Source: SIG77 sp045589595 (GTDB lineage Bacteria; Verrucomicrobiota; Lentisphaeria; Victivallales; UBA1829). From it: 64,000 nt of DNA. The stretch covers positions 62,001 to 126,000 of the forward strand of contig JAZNPK010000028.1 of NCBI GenBank assembly GCA_045589595.1, in the 5' to 3' direction. Positions 34,014 through 43,457 of the stretch are shown here, in pieces. The notes below the pieces were generated by a model, which worked only from the letters and a program-made list of their open reading frames with translations, did no database searches and was not told the origin of the DNA. Positions within the stretch are counted from its first letter, which is position 1, and each line of letters begins with the position of its first letter. Both the position numbers and the translations under genes were made by a program.

Positions 34014-37000
34014 ATGAACAAGAAATATTACAGTATCCTCTCCGCAGCGGTGGCAGGTTTCGCTCTTGCCGGGTGCTTCTCCGGCGATGCTCCGGCTGCA
34101 GGGGACAATGTCAAAAATACCTCCGTGCAGAACAAACTTTTCGCCAAAAGCGATAGCATCCGCACCGGTAATGTGGAAGCCGCACAGAAAGCGGAGAAAC
34201 CCGTTCCCGTCACTGCCGATCAGGCAAAGTATGACCGCGATTTCGATAAGAAGATCTCTGATGCCAGAGGGCTGATGTGGCGCGGAAATTATGCACAGGC
34301 GGATAAAGATCTCAATGCCCTGCTGACGGACAGCAAAGCCTCTCCCGTTCTCCGGGCAAAGATCCCCACGCTGCTGGTCGACAGCGCGTTCCGTCAGAAG
34401 AAAATTGCAGCCGTCCCCGCAATGGCGGATCAGTTTTTGAAACTGCCGTTTCTGCTTTCTGCGGACCGTGCGGCGCTGCTGCGTCAGAAAGCCAATGCAT
34501 ACGACCGGCTGAAAAAATACCGTGAAAAAGCGGATACTCTTCTGATCCGTCTGGAAGAAGCCATCACGGAAAATGATGCATTGCAGTCCAAGCGCGAGAT
34601 CATCGGTGCGCTCAATCTTGCGGGTGACCGTCCTCAGGCGATCGCCTGCGCAAAAGAAGTGATCGCTTCGCTGGAGGATGAAAAGAAAGCGGAATTTTAT
34701 GAAACGCTCCGCAAACTTTATGTCGATGCCGGTGATTTGGAAAATGCGTTCGCGGCACTGAAAGAATACGCCGTCTTGGAAAAGAATCCGGAAAAAGTTG
34801 CCACGGCAAAATTCTGGATGTCACGCTCCTGTTTCTGGGACAAGGCGTGGCAGTCCCGTCAGAGACCCCTCCTGATGGAAGTGCTGAACGATAAAAATGT
34901 GTCCCAGCGGCTCCGGGTCGATGCGTTTATTGACATTGTGAATGACATCAAGCGCGACCGCCGGGCAGATCATACCGAGATCATCAAACTGGCGAATGAA
35001 ACGGTCCTGAAGATCGAAAAACTGGATCCTGCCCAGTTCGGCAGAGTCATTGATCAGCTGATGCAGAGCGCAAATGGTCCGCTGAAAAATCCGGATATGG
35101 CAAAACGGTACGCCGATTCCATTCTGAAATATCCCGAAATGCCCGCCGGTTATAAAGTGACTGCCATTGCGTTTATAGCCCGGTATTACGCCGAGAAAAA
35201 TGACTTCGTTTCCGGGGAAAAGGCGGTCCTTGAGGCTTTCGCTCTGCAGAAAATGAACGACAACGAGATGGTCAAGCTCTGTCAGATTTACGCAGATCTG
35301 CTGAAATGGCAGGAACGCTGCGACGATGCGGCAAAATTCCTCCGCAGCAAGATGAATGATAAAAATAAAGAAAAATTGAGTGAAGTTCTTGCCGCACTCT
35401 ATGTTTCCTTCAAGCGTCTGGACGATGCCGCCGCCGTGTGGCGCGAAGCCGGCAGACCCGATAAGGAATGGGGCGTCTATGCGGAACTTGAACCTGCAAA
35501 AGCACGCGCCATGGCACTCAAAGTTCTGGAAGATGAAAAGCAGCCGTTGAAATTCAGAATCGCCGCCACTCATTGTTTCTTTGATCCCGGTGCAGAAAAC
35601 AAAGCGCTCCGGACAAAGTATGCGGATCTGTTCAAGCAGTTGCGCGGCTACCCCGGATCTGTCAAAACCGCCATCAATAATGCCGTCACCTTCGGACCCT
35701 TTGAACATGTGATCGATCTCTATGATTACCTCATTGCCAAAGGTGACTTCACATACACTTCGGATGATGTGTGGAATATGATGCAGGCGTGTGCAGTTAC
35801 CGGAAACTTTGATAAACTCACCGCTTACACCAATCACGAGTCGATTACCACCAACAGCACCGCAAGCAGGGTGAAAATGGCTGACCGCCCGGTGATCCTC
35901 TTCTGTGCAAAAATGCTCAAGGATGTTCCGGATCAGAAGGGCGCATTCAAAAAGTTCTATCAGTCCTATCCGTTCCCGGCGGGTATGACCGGAAAAGAAC
36001 GCTCTTCCCTGCTGCTCAAGGCCGGTTCCTTTGCGCTCAATGCACGGAAGTTTACGGTTGCGGCAGAAATCCACAAGACTTATCTTGCTCTGTACAAAGA
36101 TCAGCCGCCGAAGACTTACACGCTCAAATTCGTGGATACGCCCATCCGGAATATGAACGGATTCCTGACGCATGCCGCGTCGGCTGAAAAACAGCTGATG
36201 GACCGCAAATACGGCGGAAATATGGATTTCCTCGTGACGGATGTCGCCACAGGTGACCGCGGTTCTGCCATCACCACAGCCAATGCCAACACGAAAGCAA
36301 AATACAAACCCACCGAGATCCAGATCGCATGCGATGAATTCGGTCTGCATTTCCTCTTCACTGCCTATGACGATCAGGCAAAGAAGATCGATGCCGGACT
36401 CGCAGGAGCCGGTTCATACGAAATGTATTTCTCGCCCGGCGAAAATCAGCCCCATATCTGCTTCCTGCCCGATATGAGCAGCGGCGCTCTCCACATGTGG
36501 AACAGCAATTACGATACCGACCGCTGGCATCGTCTGGACAGCGGTGCAAAAGAAAAGAATCTGCGCAGCGAACACGCCTTCACGGAAGACGGCTACCGGT
36601 TCTATATGTTCCTCACGTGGGAAAAATTCTACGATAAACTTCCCGAAGACAACGAAACATGGCTGTTTGAAAATATCCACTGGTCCCGTTTCGGCGGCAA
36701 TACCTGGAACGGTCTGGAAAGCCTCCACTCCCGCTCCACCTGGGGCAGACTGGCATTTGATATTTCCGACAGCCAGATGATAAAGATCAAAAAACGCATT
36801 GCCTTCGCTGCGCTTCAGGCGTACAAGAAGGAAAAACATGCCGGGCACTCTTATGCCGGTTGCGTTGAAATGAGCGACCTGAACGATCCGGTCTTCTACA
36901 AGGAAGTCGTGAAGCCCCTGATCGCAAAACTGGATACATTCATCCCCCTCGTCAAAGAGGATATGGATGAGAAAACCGTCAATCAGCTCTTTGATGACGG

Positions 37001-37082
37001 CATTATCCGGAACTGGTTCGAGATCAAGTTTATCATCGGAGAACTCCGTCGGAATTATCTGATGGACAAACTTGCTGAATGA
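34014..37082 (+). CDS. Large lipoprotein with helical repeats and CBM9-like domain (copy 2)
   Basis: 1022 residues, AAGGAG upstream. The signal sequence ends in a lipobox (ALAGC, Cys21), so unlike copy 1 it is lipid-anchored. Residues about 75-740 are TPR-like helix pairs. A beta-rich CBM9/DOMON-like domain lies at about 765-915 (EIQIACDEFGLHFLF ... WGRLAFDIS), followed by helices to the end. The C-terminal third is homologous to the protein at 3509-5989. No catalytic residues are seen. The fixed pairing with a DUF4091 protein suggests a shared task in capturing or processing glycans at the cell surface. A bidirectional terminator follows. Confidence 0.78.
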   Translation: MNKKYYSILSAAVAGFALAGCFSGDAPAAGDNVKNTSVQNKLFAKSDSIRTGNVEAAQKAEKPVPVTADQAKYDRDFDKKISDARGLMWRGNYAQADKDLNALLTDSKASPVLRAKIPTLLVDSAFRQKKIAAVPAMADQFLKLPFLLSADRAALLRQKANAYDRLKKYREKADTLLIRLEEAITENDALQSKREIIGALNLAGDRPQAIACAKEVIASLEDEKKAEFYETLRKLYVDAGDLENAFAALKEYAVLEKNPEKVATAKFWMSRSCFWDKAWQSRQRPLLMEVLNDKNVSQRLRVDAFIDIVNDIKRDRRADHTEIIKLANETVLKIEKLDPAQFGRVIDQLMQSANGPLKNPDMAKRYADSILKYPEMPAGYKVTAIAFIARYYAEKNDFVSGEKAVLEAFALQKMNDNEMVKLCQIYADLLKWQERCDDAAKFLRSKMNDKNKEKLSEVLAALYVSFKRLDDAAAVWREAGRPDKEWGVYAELEPAKARAMALKVLEDEKQPLKFRIAATHCFFDPGAENKALRTKYADLFKQLRGYPGSVKTAINNAVTFGPFEHVIDLYDYLIAKGDFTYTSDDVWNMMQACAVTGNFDKLTAYTNHESITTNSTASRVKMADRPVILFCAKMLKDVPDQKGAFKKFYQSYPFPAGMTGKERSSLLLKAGSFALNARKFTVAAEIHKTYLALYKDQPPKTYTLKFVDTPIRNMNGFLTHAASAEKQLMDRKYGGNMDFLVTDVATGDRGSAITTANANTKAKYKPTEIQIACDEFGLHFLFTAYDDQAKKIDAGLAGAGSYEMYFSPGENQPHICFLPDMSSGALHMWNSNYDTDRWHRLDSGAKEKNLRSEHAFTEDGYRFYMFLTWEKFYDKLPEDNETWLFENIHWSRFGGNTWNGLESLHSRSTWGRLAFDISDSQMIKIKKRIAFAALQAYKKEKHAGHSYAGCVEMSDLNDPVFYKEVVKPLIAKLDTFIPLVKEDMDEKTVNQLFDDGIIRNWFEIKFIIGELRRNYLMDKLAE

Positions 37083-37104
37083 TCTTCAGCGTCAAACTAC
37101 AGCA

Positions 37105-37144
37105 AAAGATCCGGAGCGGCAGATGTCACTCCGGATCTTTTTTT
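37105..37144. terminator. Bidirectional terminator after cassette 2
   Basis: A perfect 12-bp stem (AAAGATCCGGAG with CTCCGGATCTTT, 12-base loop) followed by a T-run serves the two convergent genes. Confidence 0.9.
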
Positions 37145-37162
37145 GTAACTGTTTTTGTGTGA

Positions 37163-39130
37163 TCAGAACGTCAGCCGCAGCATCAGCGGATCACAGATCC
37201 TGACCGGTTCCTCAATGCGGACCTGCAGATCGTTGAGCCGTGCAAAGGGAACTGCTTTCCAAGCGCCGTCCGGCATCAGTTTTTCCACCTGTACCGGCGT
37301 TCTTGCAAGATGCACATCCACCGTCTCCGGTTCGTCCAGAGCCATACTGATCAGACTCAGAAGTTCTCTGCCGTCTGCCAGTTTATTGTGGCGGACGAGG
37401 ATCTGTTGATCGGCGTTGTCGATCCCCATTTCAAATGTGCCGCCGGCAAGAAAATCAAAGATCTTCTGCAGCCATTCGCGGCGGATGGGGCGCATGGTCT
37501 TGTAGTAAGGCATTTCCGGCGTCCACGCCACGACAGCCACTCTGCCGCCTTTGGCATTGGTGAAGAACGTCGTGCCGGGTGCGACCGGTTCATGTTCCGT
37601 TGAGCGGGCACTGCCGCGGCAGAGTTGAGTGAAGACCTGCACGGTATCAGACACCGGTTTCAGTTCCGCCATTTTTTCTTCCCACATACAGGATGCATTG
37701 AGATCGGTGGCAGGATCGTATTCGTGGCTGAAATTGAATTCGATATCGCCGTCTCCGGCTTCCACGCCCATCATCCCGGCGTAACCGCGCAGGGTCAGTG
37801 CTTTCGCCGCCTTGCTGTCGATGAGAACATTCCGTTCAAAAATGGCATCCAGTTCCGCGTCGGTCAGATTTTCCACATCCGGTTCCATCAGTGCCATAAT
37901 GGGTGCTTCACCCGGCAGGGCATAAGTAATGGGGAACGCGTAGGACCCGATAAGGGGCGTATTGCAGCTTGTCCAGTTCCGCGTGCAATGGGCGCCGGAG
38001 ATGGCAGGGTGCATTGCGGTTTTGACTTTGAACAGGGGGGCGGCGATCCCTTCCCATGTGGCATCGGTCATGGTCTTGAGCAGTTCGGCATAAAGACCTT
38101 TGTTCTTTCCGAGGATGTATTCGTAACGGCGCTGCGAGCCGGTATCGACAGGGTTGTTGAATTCACTTGTCCAGAGTTTGCTGCCGTTCAAGCCGCAGAG
38201 AAAACCGTTGGTCACGTGGGCGTGGAACATACGTGCGCTTTCGCTGTAATAGTTCTGGTTGAACGTATCGCTTTCCGCCACAAGATCTTTTACGCTGTCG
38301 CCGATATAATGTTTGACGCGCCAGATCATATTGGAGATCCCGTAAAAACAAAGCAGGTGTGCCATACCGTAGACCGCACAGTTGATGCGGATGAACGGTT
38401 CCGTTTTTCCCGCCAGATGCAATGCCACGGGTCCCACAAAACCGTATCCGTTTCCGGGCGTACACATACCGCAGCGGATCGCCGGATCCACGGCATCGAT
38501 CGCCTCGCGGATCAGATCGGCAAAATCGATCGCATTTTTCAGACGGACATCCCCGATCTTCAGGACTTCCGGATCGTCAACGGGGCGTTCCGCGCAGATC
38601 TTTTCCAGTTCTTCGCGGGTGACTTCTCTGCCCAGTGCTTCACCGTACATTTTCAGGTGGCGTGGACAGAAACATTCTTGGTAGCGCAGTCCGAAATCGT
38701 CATCGATCAGCAGAAATGCCGCACCGGCTTTGACCGTTTCAGAGATCGCCTGCCGGATATAGTCGCAGAAGCCCGGATCCAGCATACACATACGCGGAGA
38801 GATGCTGCCGTCAATGTTTGTGATCTGCTGCCATGGTTCTTTTGTCAGGGGGACTTTGCCGTTCCAGCCGTGTCCCTGGGTACTCTGGATCAGTACGCCC
38901 AGTTCGATCCCGTGTCCGGCAATACCGGCTGCGATTTCTTTGTAAAGATTGCAGAGACGGGGGATTTTTGCAGCGGCGGGCGTACCTTCGGGGTGATAAC
39001 TCAGGCAGAGTGCCACTTTATCGATCCCGGCAGTTTCTTTCTGGCGCAGAATTTCAGCAATGGTGAAATCCGCGTTGCCCGAAAACACCGGGACAACATT
39101 GAACATATTCATCTTTCTGGGTTCAGACAT
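37163..39130 (-). CDS. Putative cytoplasmic glycosidase-like protein, family uncertain
   Basis: 655 residues without signal peptide. The first about 370 residues look like a TIM barrel: IDKVALCLSYH, GIELGVLIQSTQGHGW, then LLIDDDFGLRYQECFCPRHLKMY, where acidic residues next to a CxCPxH motif recall GH42-like and related uncharacterised glycosidases. The remainder (ALTLRGYAGMMGVEAGDG..., FFTNAKGGRVAVVAW, a beta-rich tail) resembles the trimerisation and beta-sandwich parts of GH42 enzymes. No family can be assigned with confidence and the catalytic Glu residues cannot be placed. It converges with the DUF4091 cassette and has its own promoter; it might act on sugars released by that system. Confidence 0.6.
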   Translation of the reverse strand: MSEPRKMNMFNVVPVFSGNADFTIAEILRQKETAGIDKVALCLSYHPEGTPAAAKIPRLCNLYKEIAAGIAGHGIELGVLIQSTQGHGWNGKVPLTKEPWQQITNIDGSISPRMCMLDPGFCDYIRQAISETVKAGAAFLLIDDDFGLRYQECFCPRHLKMYGEALGREVTREELEKICAERPVDDPEVLKIGDVRLKNAIDFADLIREAIDAVDPAIRCGMCTPGNGYGFVGPVALHLAGKTEPFIRINCAVYGMAHLLCFYGISNMIWRVKHYIGDSVKDLVAESDTFNQNYYSESARMFHAHVTNGFLCGLNGSKLWTSEFNNPVDTGSQRRYEYILGKNKGLYAELLKTMTDATWEGIAAPLFKVKTAMHPAISGAHCTRNWTSCNTPLIGSYAFPITYALPGEAPIMALMEPDVENLTDAELDAIFERNVLIDSKAAKALTLRGYAGMMGVEAGDGDIEFNFSHEYDPATDLNASCMWEEKMAELKPVSDTVQVFTQLCRGSARSTEHEPVAPGTTFFTNAKGGRVAVVAWTPEMPYYKTMRPIRREWLQKIFDFLAGGTFEMGIDNADQQILVRHNKLADGRELLSLISMALDEPETVDVHLARTPVQVEKLMPDGAWKAVPFARLNDLQVRIEEPVRICDPLMLRLTF

Positions 39131-39186
39131 AAGAGATGTTCTTTCTGCTATTTATGGATTTTCTGTTTAGAGACAAACCGTTCAGA

Positions 39187-39214
39187 AATATAACATCACC
39201 CACAGTCAAAACAA
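39187..39214 (-). promoter_or_regulatory. Promoter of the putative glycosidase gene
   Basis: On the minus strand TTGTTT, 16-bp spacer, TATATT, about 57 bases before the start. Confidence 0.5.
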
Positions 39215-39242
39215 GAACTTTTCAGAAAAAAAACGAAAAATA

Positions 39243-40328
39243 TCAGCGGATGAAGCCGCCGCCGGTTATGGCATCATTGCTTTCCCCGTAAAAGACTGCC
39301 GCCTGTCCCGGCGTGATCGCACGCAACGGCTGATCAAAACGGACTTCGCAGGTCCCGTCGGGCAGGGGCGTGACCGTTGCCGGAGCCGCCGGACTGCGGT
39401 AACGGATCTGTACCATGGCACGGAACGGTTCCGTTTGCGGATCGACTGATTGCCAGTTCACATTTTCCGCCAGAAGCACATCCTGAAACAGCGTCTGTTC
39501 GTCCGCTGTGATATACACATTGCCGTGTGCGGCATCAATCTGCCGGACATACGCCGGAGTGCCGAGGGCAACGCCCGTCCCTTTCCGCTGTCCGATGGTG
39601 TAAGCGTGGATCCCCTTGTGACGACCGAGGATCTTTCCCGTTTCCGCATGAATAAAACAGCCGGGGTGGATCTTTCCGCCGAATTCCTGCCGCAGCATTT
39701 CCGCCAGAGATCCGTCCGGCGGCGTGAAACAGGCATCCTGACTTTCCTTCGCTTTTGCATTGGGCAGACCCAGACGGTCGGCAATGGCACGGACATCATC
39801 CTTTTCCATATTGCCGAGGGGGAAACAGGCGCGTTCCACCTGTTCCGGTGTCAGACCGAAAAGAAAATAAGATTGATCTTTTGCTTTATGGATCCCGCGG
39901 CAGAGCGCCGGGCGCCCGTGGGAAGTTAAAACCTTCTGAACATAATGTCCGGTCGCAAGTGCTTTGCATTGATTCTGTTCCGCAAATTCAAGCATCCGCC
40001 CGAACTTGAAAACCGGATTGCAGATCGCGCAGGGATTCGGCGTTTTTCCGGAATCGAACACATCCCAGCAGCGGCGCATCACCAGTTCCCGGAAATCCGA
40101 CCGGAGATCCAGAAACTGCAGGGGGATCTTCAACGCATCCGCCACGCTCCTGACTTCTTCCTCCGTCCGTTCTGCTCCGGGCAGAAAGCGCATATTCACC
40201 GCCAGTACATCCAGTCCCGCCTCTTTGCAGAGATGAGCCGCCACCGCAGAGTCAACGCCGCCGCTGAACGCCAGCATGATCTTTGTGCCGGAAGGAAGAC
40301 CGTGGAAGGGAGGGATCATTTGCTGCAT
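39243..40328 (-). CDS. mnmA: tRNA-specific 2-thiouridylase MnmA
   Basis: 361 residues. It puts sulphur on U34 of tRNA-Lys, -Glu and -Gln. The ATP-binding PP-loop is SGGVDSAVAA (about 20-29). The two catalytic cysteines lie in NPCAICNP (about 98-105) and SQDACFTP (about 195-202). The C-terminal beta domain ends normally. The start at 40328 overlaps the DUF167 gene by 13 bases; an ATG three codons later (40319) overlaps it by exactly four (ATGA), the pattern used elsewhere in this operon, and may be the true start. It is last in the FHA-ftsH-DUF167-mnmA block. Confidence 0.95.
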   Translation of the reverse strand: MQQMIPPFHGLPSGTKIMLAFSGGVDSAVAAHLCKEAGLDVLAVNMRFLPGAERTEEEVRSVADALKIPLQFLDLRSDFRELVMRRCWDVFDSGKTPNPCAICNPVFKFGRMLEFAEQNQCKALATGHYVQKVLTSHGRPALCRGIHKAKDQSYFLFGLTPEQVERACFPLGNMEKDDVRAIADRLGLPNAKAKESQDACFTPPDGSLAEMLRQEFGGKIHPGCFIHAETGKILGRHKGIHAYTIGQRKGTGVALGTPAYVRQIDAAHGNVYITADEQTLFQDVLLAENVNWQSVDPQTEPFRAMVQIRYRSPAAPATVTPLPDGTCEVRFDQPLRAITPGQAAVFYGESNDAITGGGFIR

Positions 40329-40624
40329 AAGGCATCCGCCACCGTTTCAGGTGTCAATCCCCGCAGAAGAACCTGTTTATCGCGGGCAGTATCGCCGGAG
40401 ATCACGCTTGCCAGAGATTTTGCAATGCCGCATTTTTTTGCCAGAAATTCGCAGAGCGATGCATTGGCTTTACCATCCACCGGCGGCGCATTCAATGTGA
40501 TCTTGACCGCTGTGCCGTAAATGCCGGAAACTCCGGTCTTGGATGCACGGGGCTGGACCCGGCAGGGAAGGATCGTCCCCTGTTCCGTTTTGCGGCACAG
40601 GGGGATGATTTCTGCCGGAGTCAT
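40316..40624 (-). CDS. DUF167 (YggU-family) protein
   Basis: 102 residues. The YggU/DUF167 pattern is seen: CRVQPRASKTGV, VKITLNAPPVDGKANASLCEFLAKKCG, and a short VISGDTARDKQVLL strand-helix end. The family is small, widespread and without an assigned reaction. It overlaps ftsH by four bases upstream and mnmA downstream, so it is translated together with both. Confidence 0.88.
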   Translation of the reverse strand: MTPAEIIPLCRKTEQGTILPCRVQPRASKTGVSGIYGTAVKITLNAPPVDGKANASLCEFLAKKCGIAKSLASVISGDTARDKQVLLRGLTPETVADALCSK

Positions 40625-42555
40625 TCCGGAATTTCCTGTACGGGTGCTTCGGGCATGGGGATTTCAAGCAGGTCATAGATCTGCTTGGCATCCATCGTTT
40701 CTCTGACCAGCAGTTCTTCAGCCAGTTTTTCCAGCTGATCTCTGTGTTCCGTCAGGATGGCTGTCGCCCGTACTTTCTGTTCCGTCACGATCTTTTTGAT
40801 CTCAAGATCGATCTCGCGGAGCGTTTCTTCGCTGCAGGATTCGTTCCGGGTGATATCCCTGCCGAGATAAATGTGTTCGGAACGTTCACCGTACTTGATG
40901 GTCCCCATGCTTTCACTCATGCCGAAAGCACAGACCATGGCATGGGCGATGTCGGTCGCATGCGCGATATCTTGAGACGCTCCGCTTGAAATGTCGTCAA
41001 GAACAAGTTCTTCCGCCACTCTGCCGCCCAGACTCATGGCAATGGTGTCAAGCATTTCGTTCCGGGTCCGGGAGTAGCGGTCAATGTGATCCATCATCAT
41101 GGTCAGACCGAGAGCCTGACCGCGGGGGATGATGGTGACTTTATGCAGGGGCGTTCCGTGTTCGCAATGAATATTGACGAGCGCGTGACCGGCTTCATGG
41201 TAGGCGGTGAGTTTGCGTTCGTGTTCCGGAATGCGGCGGCTCCGGCGTTCTCTGCCGAAACAGACTTTGTCCCGCGCTTCTTCCAGATCCGCCTGTGTCG
41301 CGGCTGTGCGGTCATTCCGGGCGGCGAGAAGTGCCGCTTCATTGATCAGATTTGCCAGATCCGCACCACTGAAACCGGGGGTGCTGCGGGCGATGGCATC
41401 CAAATCGGCAGCGGGTTCCAGACGGATATTTTTCGCGTGAACGCCGAGGATCTGGCGTCTGCCGCGGATGTCCGGCAGGTCAATGACGATCTGTCTGTCA
41501 AACCGTCCGGGACGGAGCAGGGCGGGGTCAAGCACATCCACGCGGTTGGTGGCAGCGAGTACGATCACGGCACCGTCCTGAGTTTCCAGTCCGTCCATTT
41601 CCACCAGCATGGCGTTGAGGGTCTGTTCGCGTTCATCGTGTCCGCCGCCGATCCCGGAGAAACGGGAGCGACCGACCGCATCGATTTCGTCAATAAAAAT
41701 CACGCTGGGTGCATTTTTGCGTGCCTGATCAAACATATCACGGACGCGGCTCGCGCCCACGCCGACAAACATTTCCACGAAGTCGGAACCGCTGATGGAG
41801 AAGAACGGCACATTGGCTTCACCAGCCACGGCTTTTGCCATCAGAGTTTTACCGGTTCCCGGAGGTCCGGTGAGCAGGGCGCCTTTGGGGATCTTACCGC
41901 CCAGCAGTTTGTATTTCAGCGGGTCTTTGAGATATTCAACGATCTCTTTCGTTTCCTCTTTCGCCTCATCGCACCCAGCCACATCATTGAACCGTGTTTT
42001 CAGTTCGTTGGGCGGGATCATGCGGGCTTTGCTTTTGCCGAACTGCATCGCACTGCCGCCGCCGCCGCGCATCTGACGGGCAAAGATGAAGTAAAGGAAA
42101 AGAATAACGATAATGCCGATGGTCAGGTTCAGAAGCAGTCCCTTCCACCAGGAATCGTTCTGCTTGTAGGAAAGATCCGGAACACTGTTCTGGAGTTCCT
42201 TGATCAACTCATCTGTTGCGGGCAGATGGACGGTGTAGGGAACGAGGGTATTCTCTTTTTCGGTGAGCTGAATGGTCTTTTCTTTTTCTGCAACCTGTTT
42301 TACGGCATTGACTTTCGCCGCATCAATTTTGCCTTCGATCAGAAAAAAGCGATCCGGCTCCGGCGTGATCACGGCAGATTGAACTGCTTTGATCCGGAGA
42401 AGTTCCGTAAATTCGCCCGGCGTCATTTCCCTGCTGTTTCCGGAATCTCCGCCGAACGCAAACAGTACAATACCTGCACCGAAAATGAACAACCATACAA
42501 GAAGCGCAACGGGAATACGTTTGCGCGGCTGTTTCTGCTGATTATCTTCGCTCAT
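40621..42555 (-). CDS. ftsH: ATP-dependent zinc metalloprotease FtsH
   Basis: 644 residues. It is a membrane-anchored protease that degrades unfolded and short-lived proteins. Two membrane helices (about 13-33 and 120-142) flank a periplasmic domain. The AAA+ core has Walker A GPPGTGKT at about 235, Walker B FIDEIDA and the second region of homology. The zinc site is HEAGH at about 452, with the later Asp of the M41 family. Length is typical. It follows the FHA-domain membrane protein gene by 24 bases and overlaps the DUF167 gene by four. Confidence 0.97.
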   Translation of the reverse strand: MSEDNQQKQPRKRIPVALLVWLFIFGAGIVLFAFGGDSGNSREMTPGEFTELLRIKAVQSAVITPEPDRFFLIEGKIDAAKVNAVKQVAEKEKTIQLTEKENTLVPYTVHLPATDELIKELQNSVPDLSYKQNDSWWKGLLLNLTIGIIVILFLYFIFARQMRGGGGSAMQFGKSKARMIPPNELKTRFNDVAGCDEAKEETKEIVEYLKDPLKYKLLGGKIPKGALLTGPPGTGKTLMAKAVAGEANVPFFSISGSDFVEMFVGVGASRVRDMFDQARKNAPSVIFIDEIDAVGRSRFSGIGGGHDEREQTLNAMLVEMDGLETQDGAVIVLAATNRVDVLDPALLRPGRFDRQIVIDLPDIRGRRQILGVHAKNIRLEPAADLDAIARSTPGFSGADLANLINEAALLAARNDRTAATQADLEEARDKVCFGRERRSRRIPEHERKLTAYHEAGHALVNIHCEHGTPLHKVTIIPRGQALGLTMMMDHIDRYSRTRNEMLDTIAMSLGGRVAEELVLDDISSGASQDIAHATDIAHAMVCAFGMSESMGTIKYGERSEHIYLGRDITRNESCSEETLREIDLEIKKIVTEQKVRATAILTEHRDQLEKLAEELLVRETMDAKQIYDLLEIPMPEAPVQEIPE

Positions 42556-42579
42556 GGAACTGCAAATCCTGCAAAGAGA

Positions 42580-43194
42580 TTATTCTGCCTGAACCGCATT
42601 TGCTGCGTTTTCAACAGCTTCCGCAGCTGCTTCCGTGACGGCGCCCGCAGACGGAGCTTCATTTTCTCTGGAATCCATGACTTTGAGGAAGAGCATAACT
42701 GCCATACCGACAAGGAGGATCGACAGAAGAACGATGATCATGATGAAGACCTTCTGGGATTTTTCCTGGGTCTTTTTGCGGGCGAAGGCGGCGGCATCGA
42801 TCCGGTCGATGGTGCGGGTACCTTCGTTGGCGTTGATATTGATGTCCGTGGTCGTGCGCATGACCGTCGTCACGGATTTGTCATCACTGTCGAAAAGCAT
42901 TTCGATCCCGCCCACCTGCAGCACGTCGGTGTTCAGGAGTTCCTGTTCCACGCCGGGTTCGAGCTGGACGCTGTTGACGCGGGTCCCGTTTGTGGAGCCG
43001 TCATCTCTCACGAAGCAGGTGTTGTCTCTGCGGATCAGGGTGCAGTGATTGGTGCTGACCGTGGGGTCTTTGATACAGATGTCTCTTTCATCCACGCGAC
43101 CGATGGTCACGATTTCATTGGTCAGTTCAAACGTTCTGCCTCTGAACTGTTCAGAGAGAATGATCAGTTTCGGTGTTCCGTCCATAGCTTCCAT
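42580..43194 (-). CDS. FHA-domain protein with C-terminal membrane anchor
   Basis: 204 residues. The FHA domain (about 8-100) has the phosphothreonine-binding set: IGR (about 31), ST..HC (SxxH, about 47-52) and DDGSTNGTRVN (about 64-74). A Thr-rich linker follows (VTTVMRTTTD), then one membrane helix (about 148-172) and a short Ala/Glu-rich tail. The FHA domain faces the cytoplasm if the N-terminus stays inside. AAGGAAAG precedes the first of two close ATG codons. It is the first gene of the ftsH unit, suggesting a link to membrane-protein control, but no kinase is nearby. Confidence 0.85.
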   Translation of the reverse strand: MEAMDGTPKLIILSEQFRGRTFELTNEIVTIGRVDERDICIKDPTVSTNHCTLIRRDNTCFVRDDGSTNGTRVNSVQLEPGVEQELLNTDVLQVGGIEMLFDSDDKSVTTVMRTTTDININANEGTRTIDRIDAAAFARKKTQEKSQKVFIMIIVLLSILLVGMAVMLFLKVMDSRENEAPSAGAVTEAAAEAVENAANAVQAE

Positions 43195-43361
43195 AGTTTT
43201 GCTTTCCTTGGCTTATGTTGAATTTTATGTCTTTCAAAAATCAGAGCGCCGCGGCATACGCGACATATAATTATTCATTAATATATCACGATTTCTCAAT
43301 TTATAAAGGTGCAACTGAAAGAAAAAAAGAAATTTTTTCTCTGACTTTTTTCAAATCGGTG

Positions 43362-43389
43362 TGGAAATCCTGCTGTTTGTGCTGTATAT
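43362..43389 (+). promoter_or_regulatory. Possible promoter of tig-clpP-clpX
   Basis: A clear TATATT -10 element at 43384-43389 with only a weak -35 (TGGAAA, 16-bp spacer). Confidence 0.45.
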
Positions 43390-43457
43390 TATGCATTCAG
43401 TCTGTATTTTTTTGCAGTTTGCACATATTCAACAATTAAATAGAAAGAGAACAGAAC

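Noticed and set aside
37625..39193. 522-codon plus-strand frame opposite the putative glycosidase
   Set aside because: Phe/His/Asp-rich shadow; the minus-strand frame has coherent secondary-structure patterning and a promoter.
41086..43221. 711-codon open frame antisense to ftsH and FHA genes
   Set aside because: Runs across two real genes and has no protein-family features.
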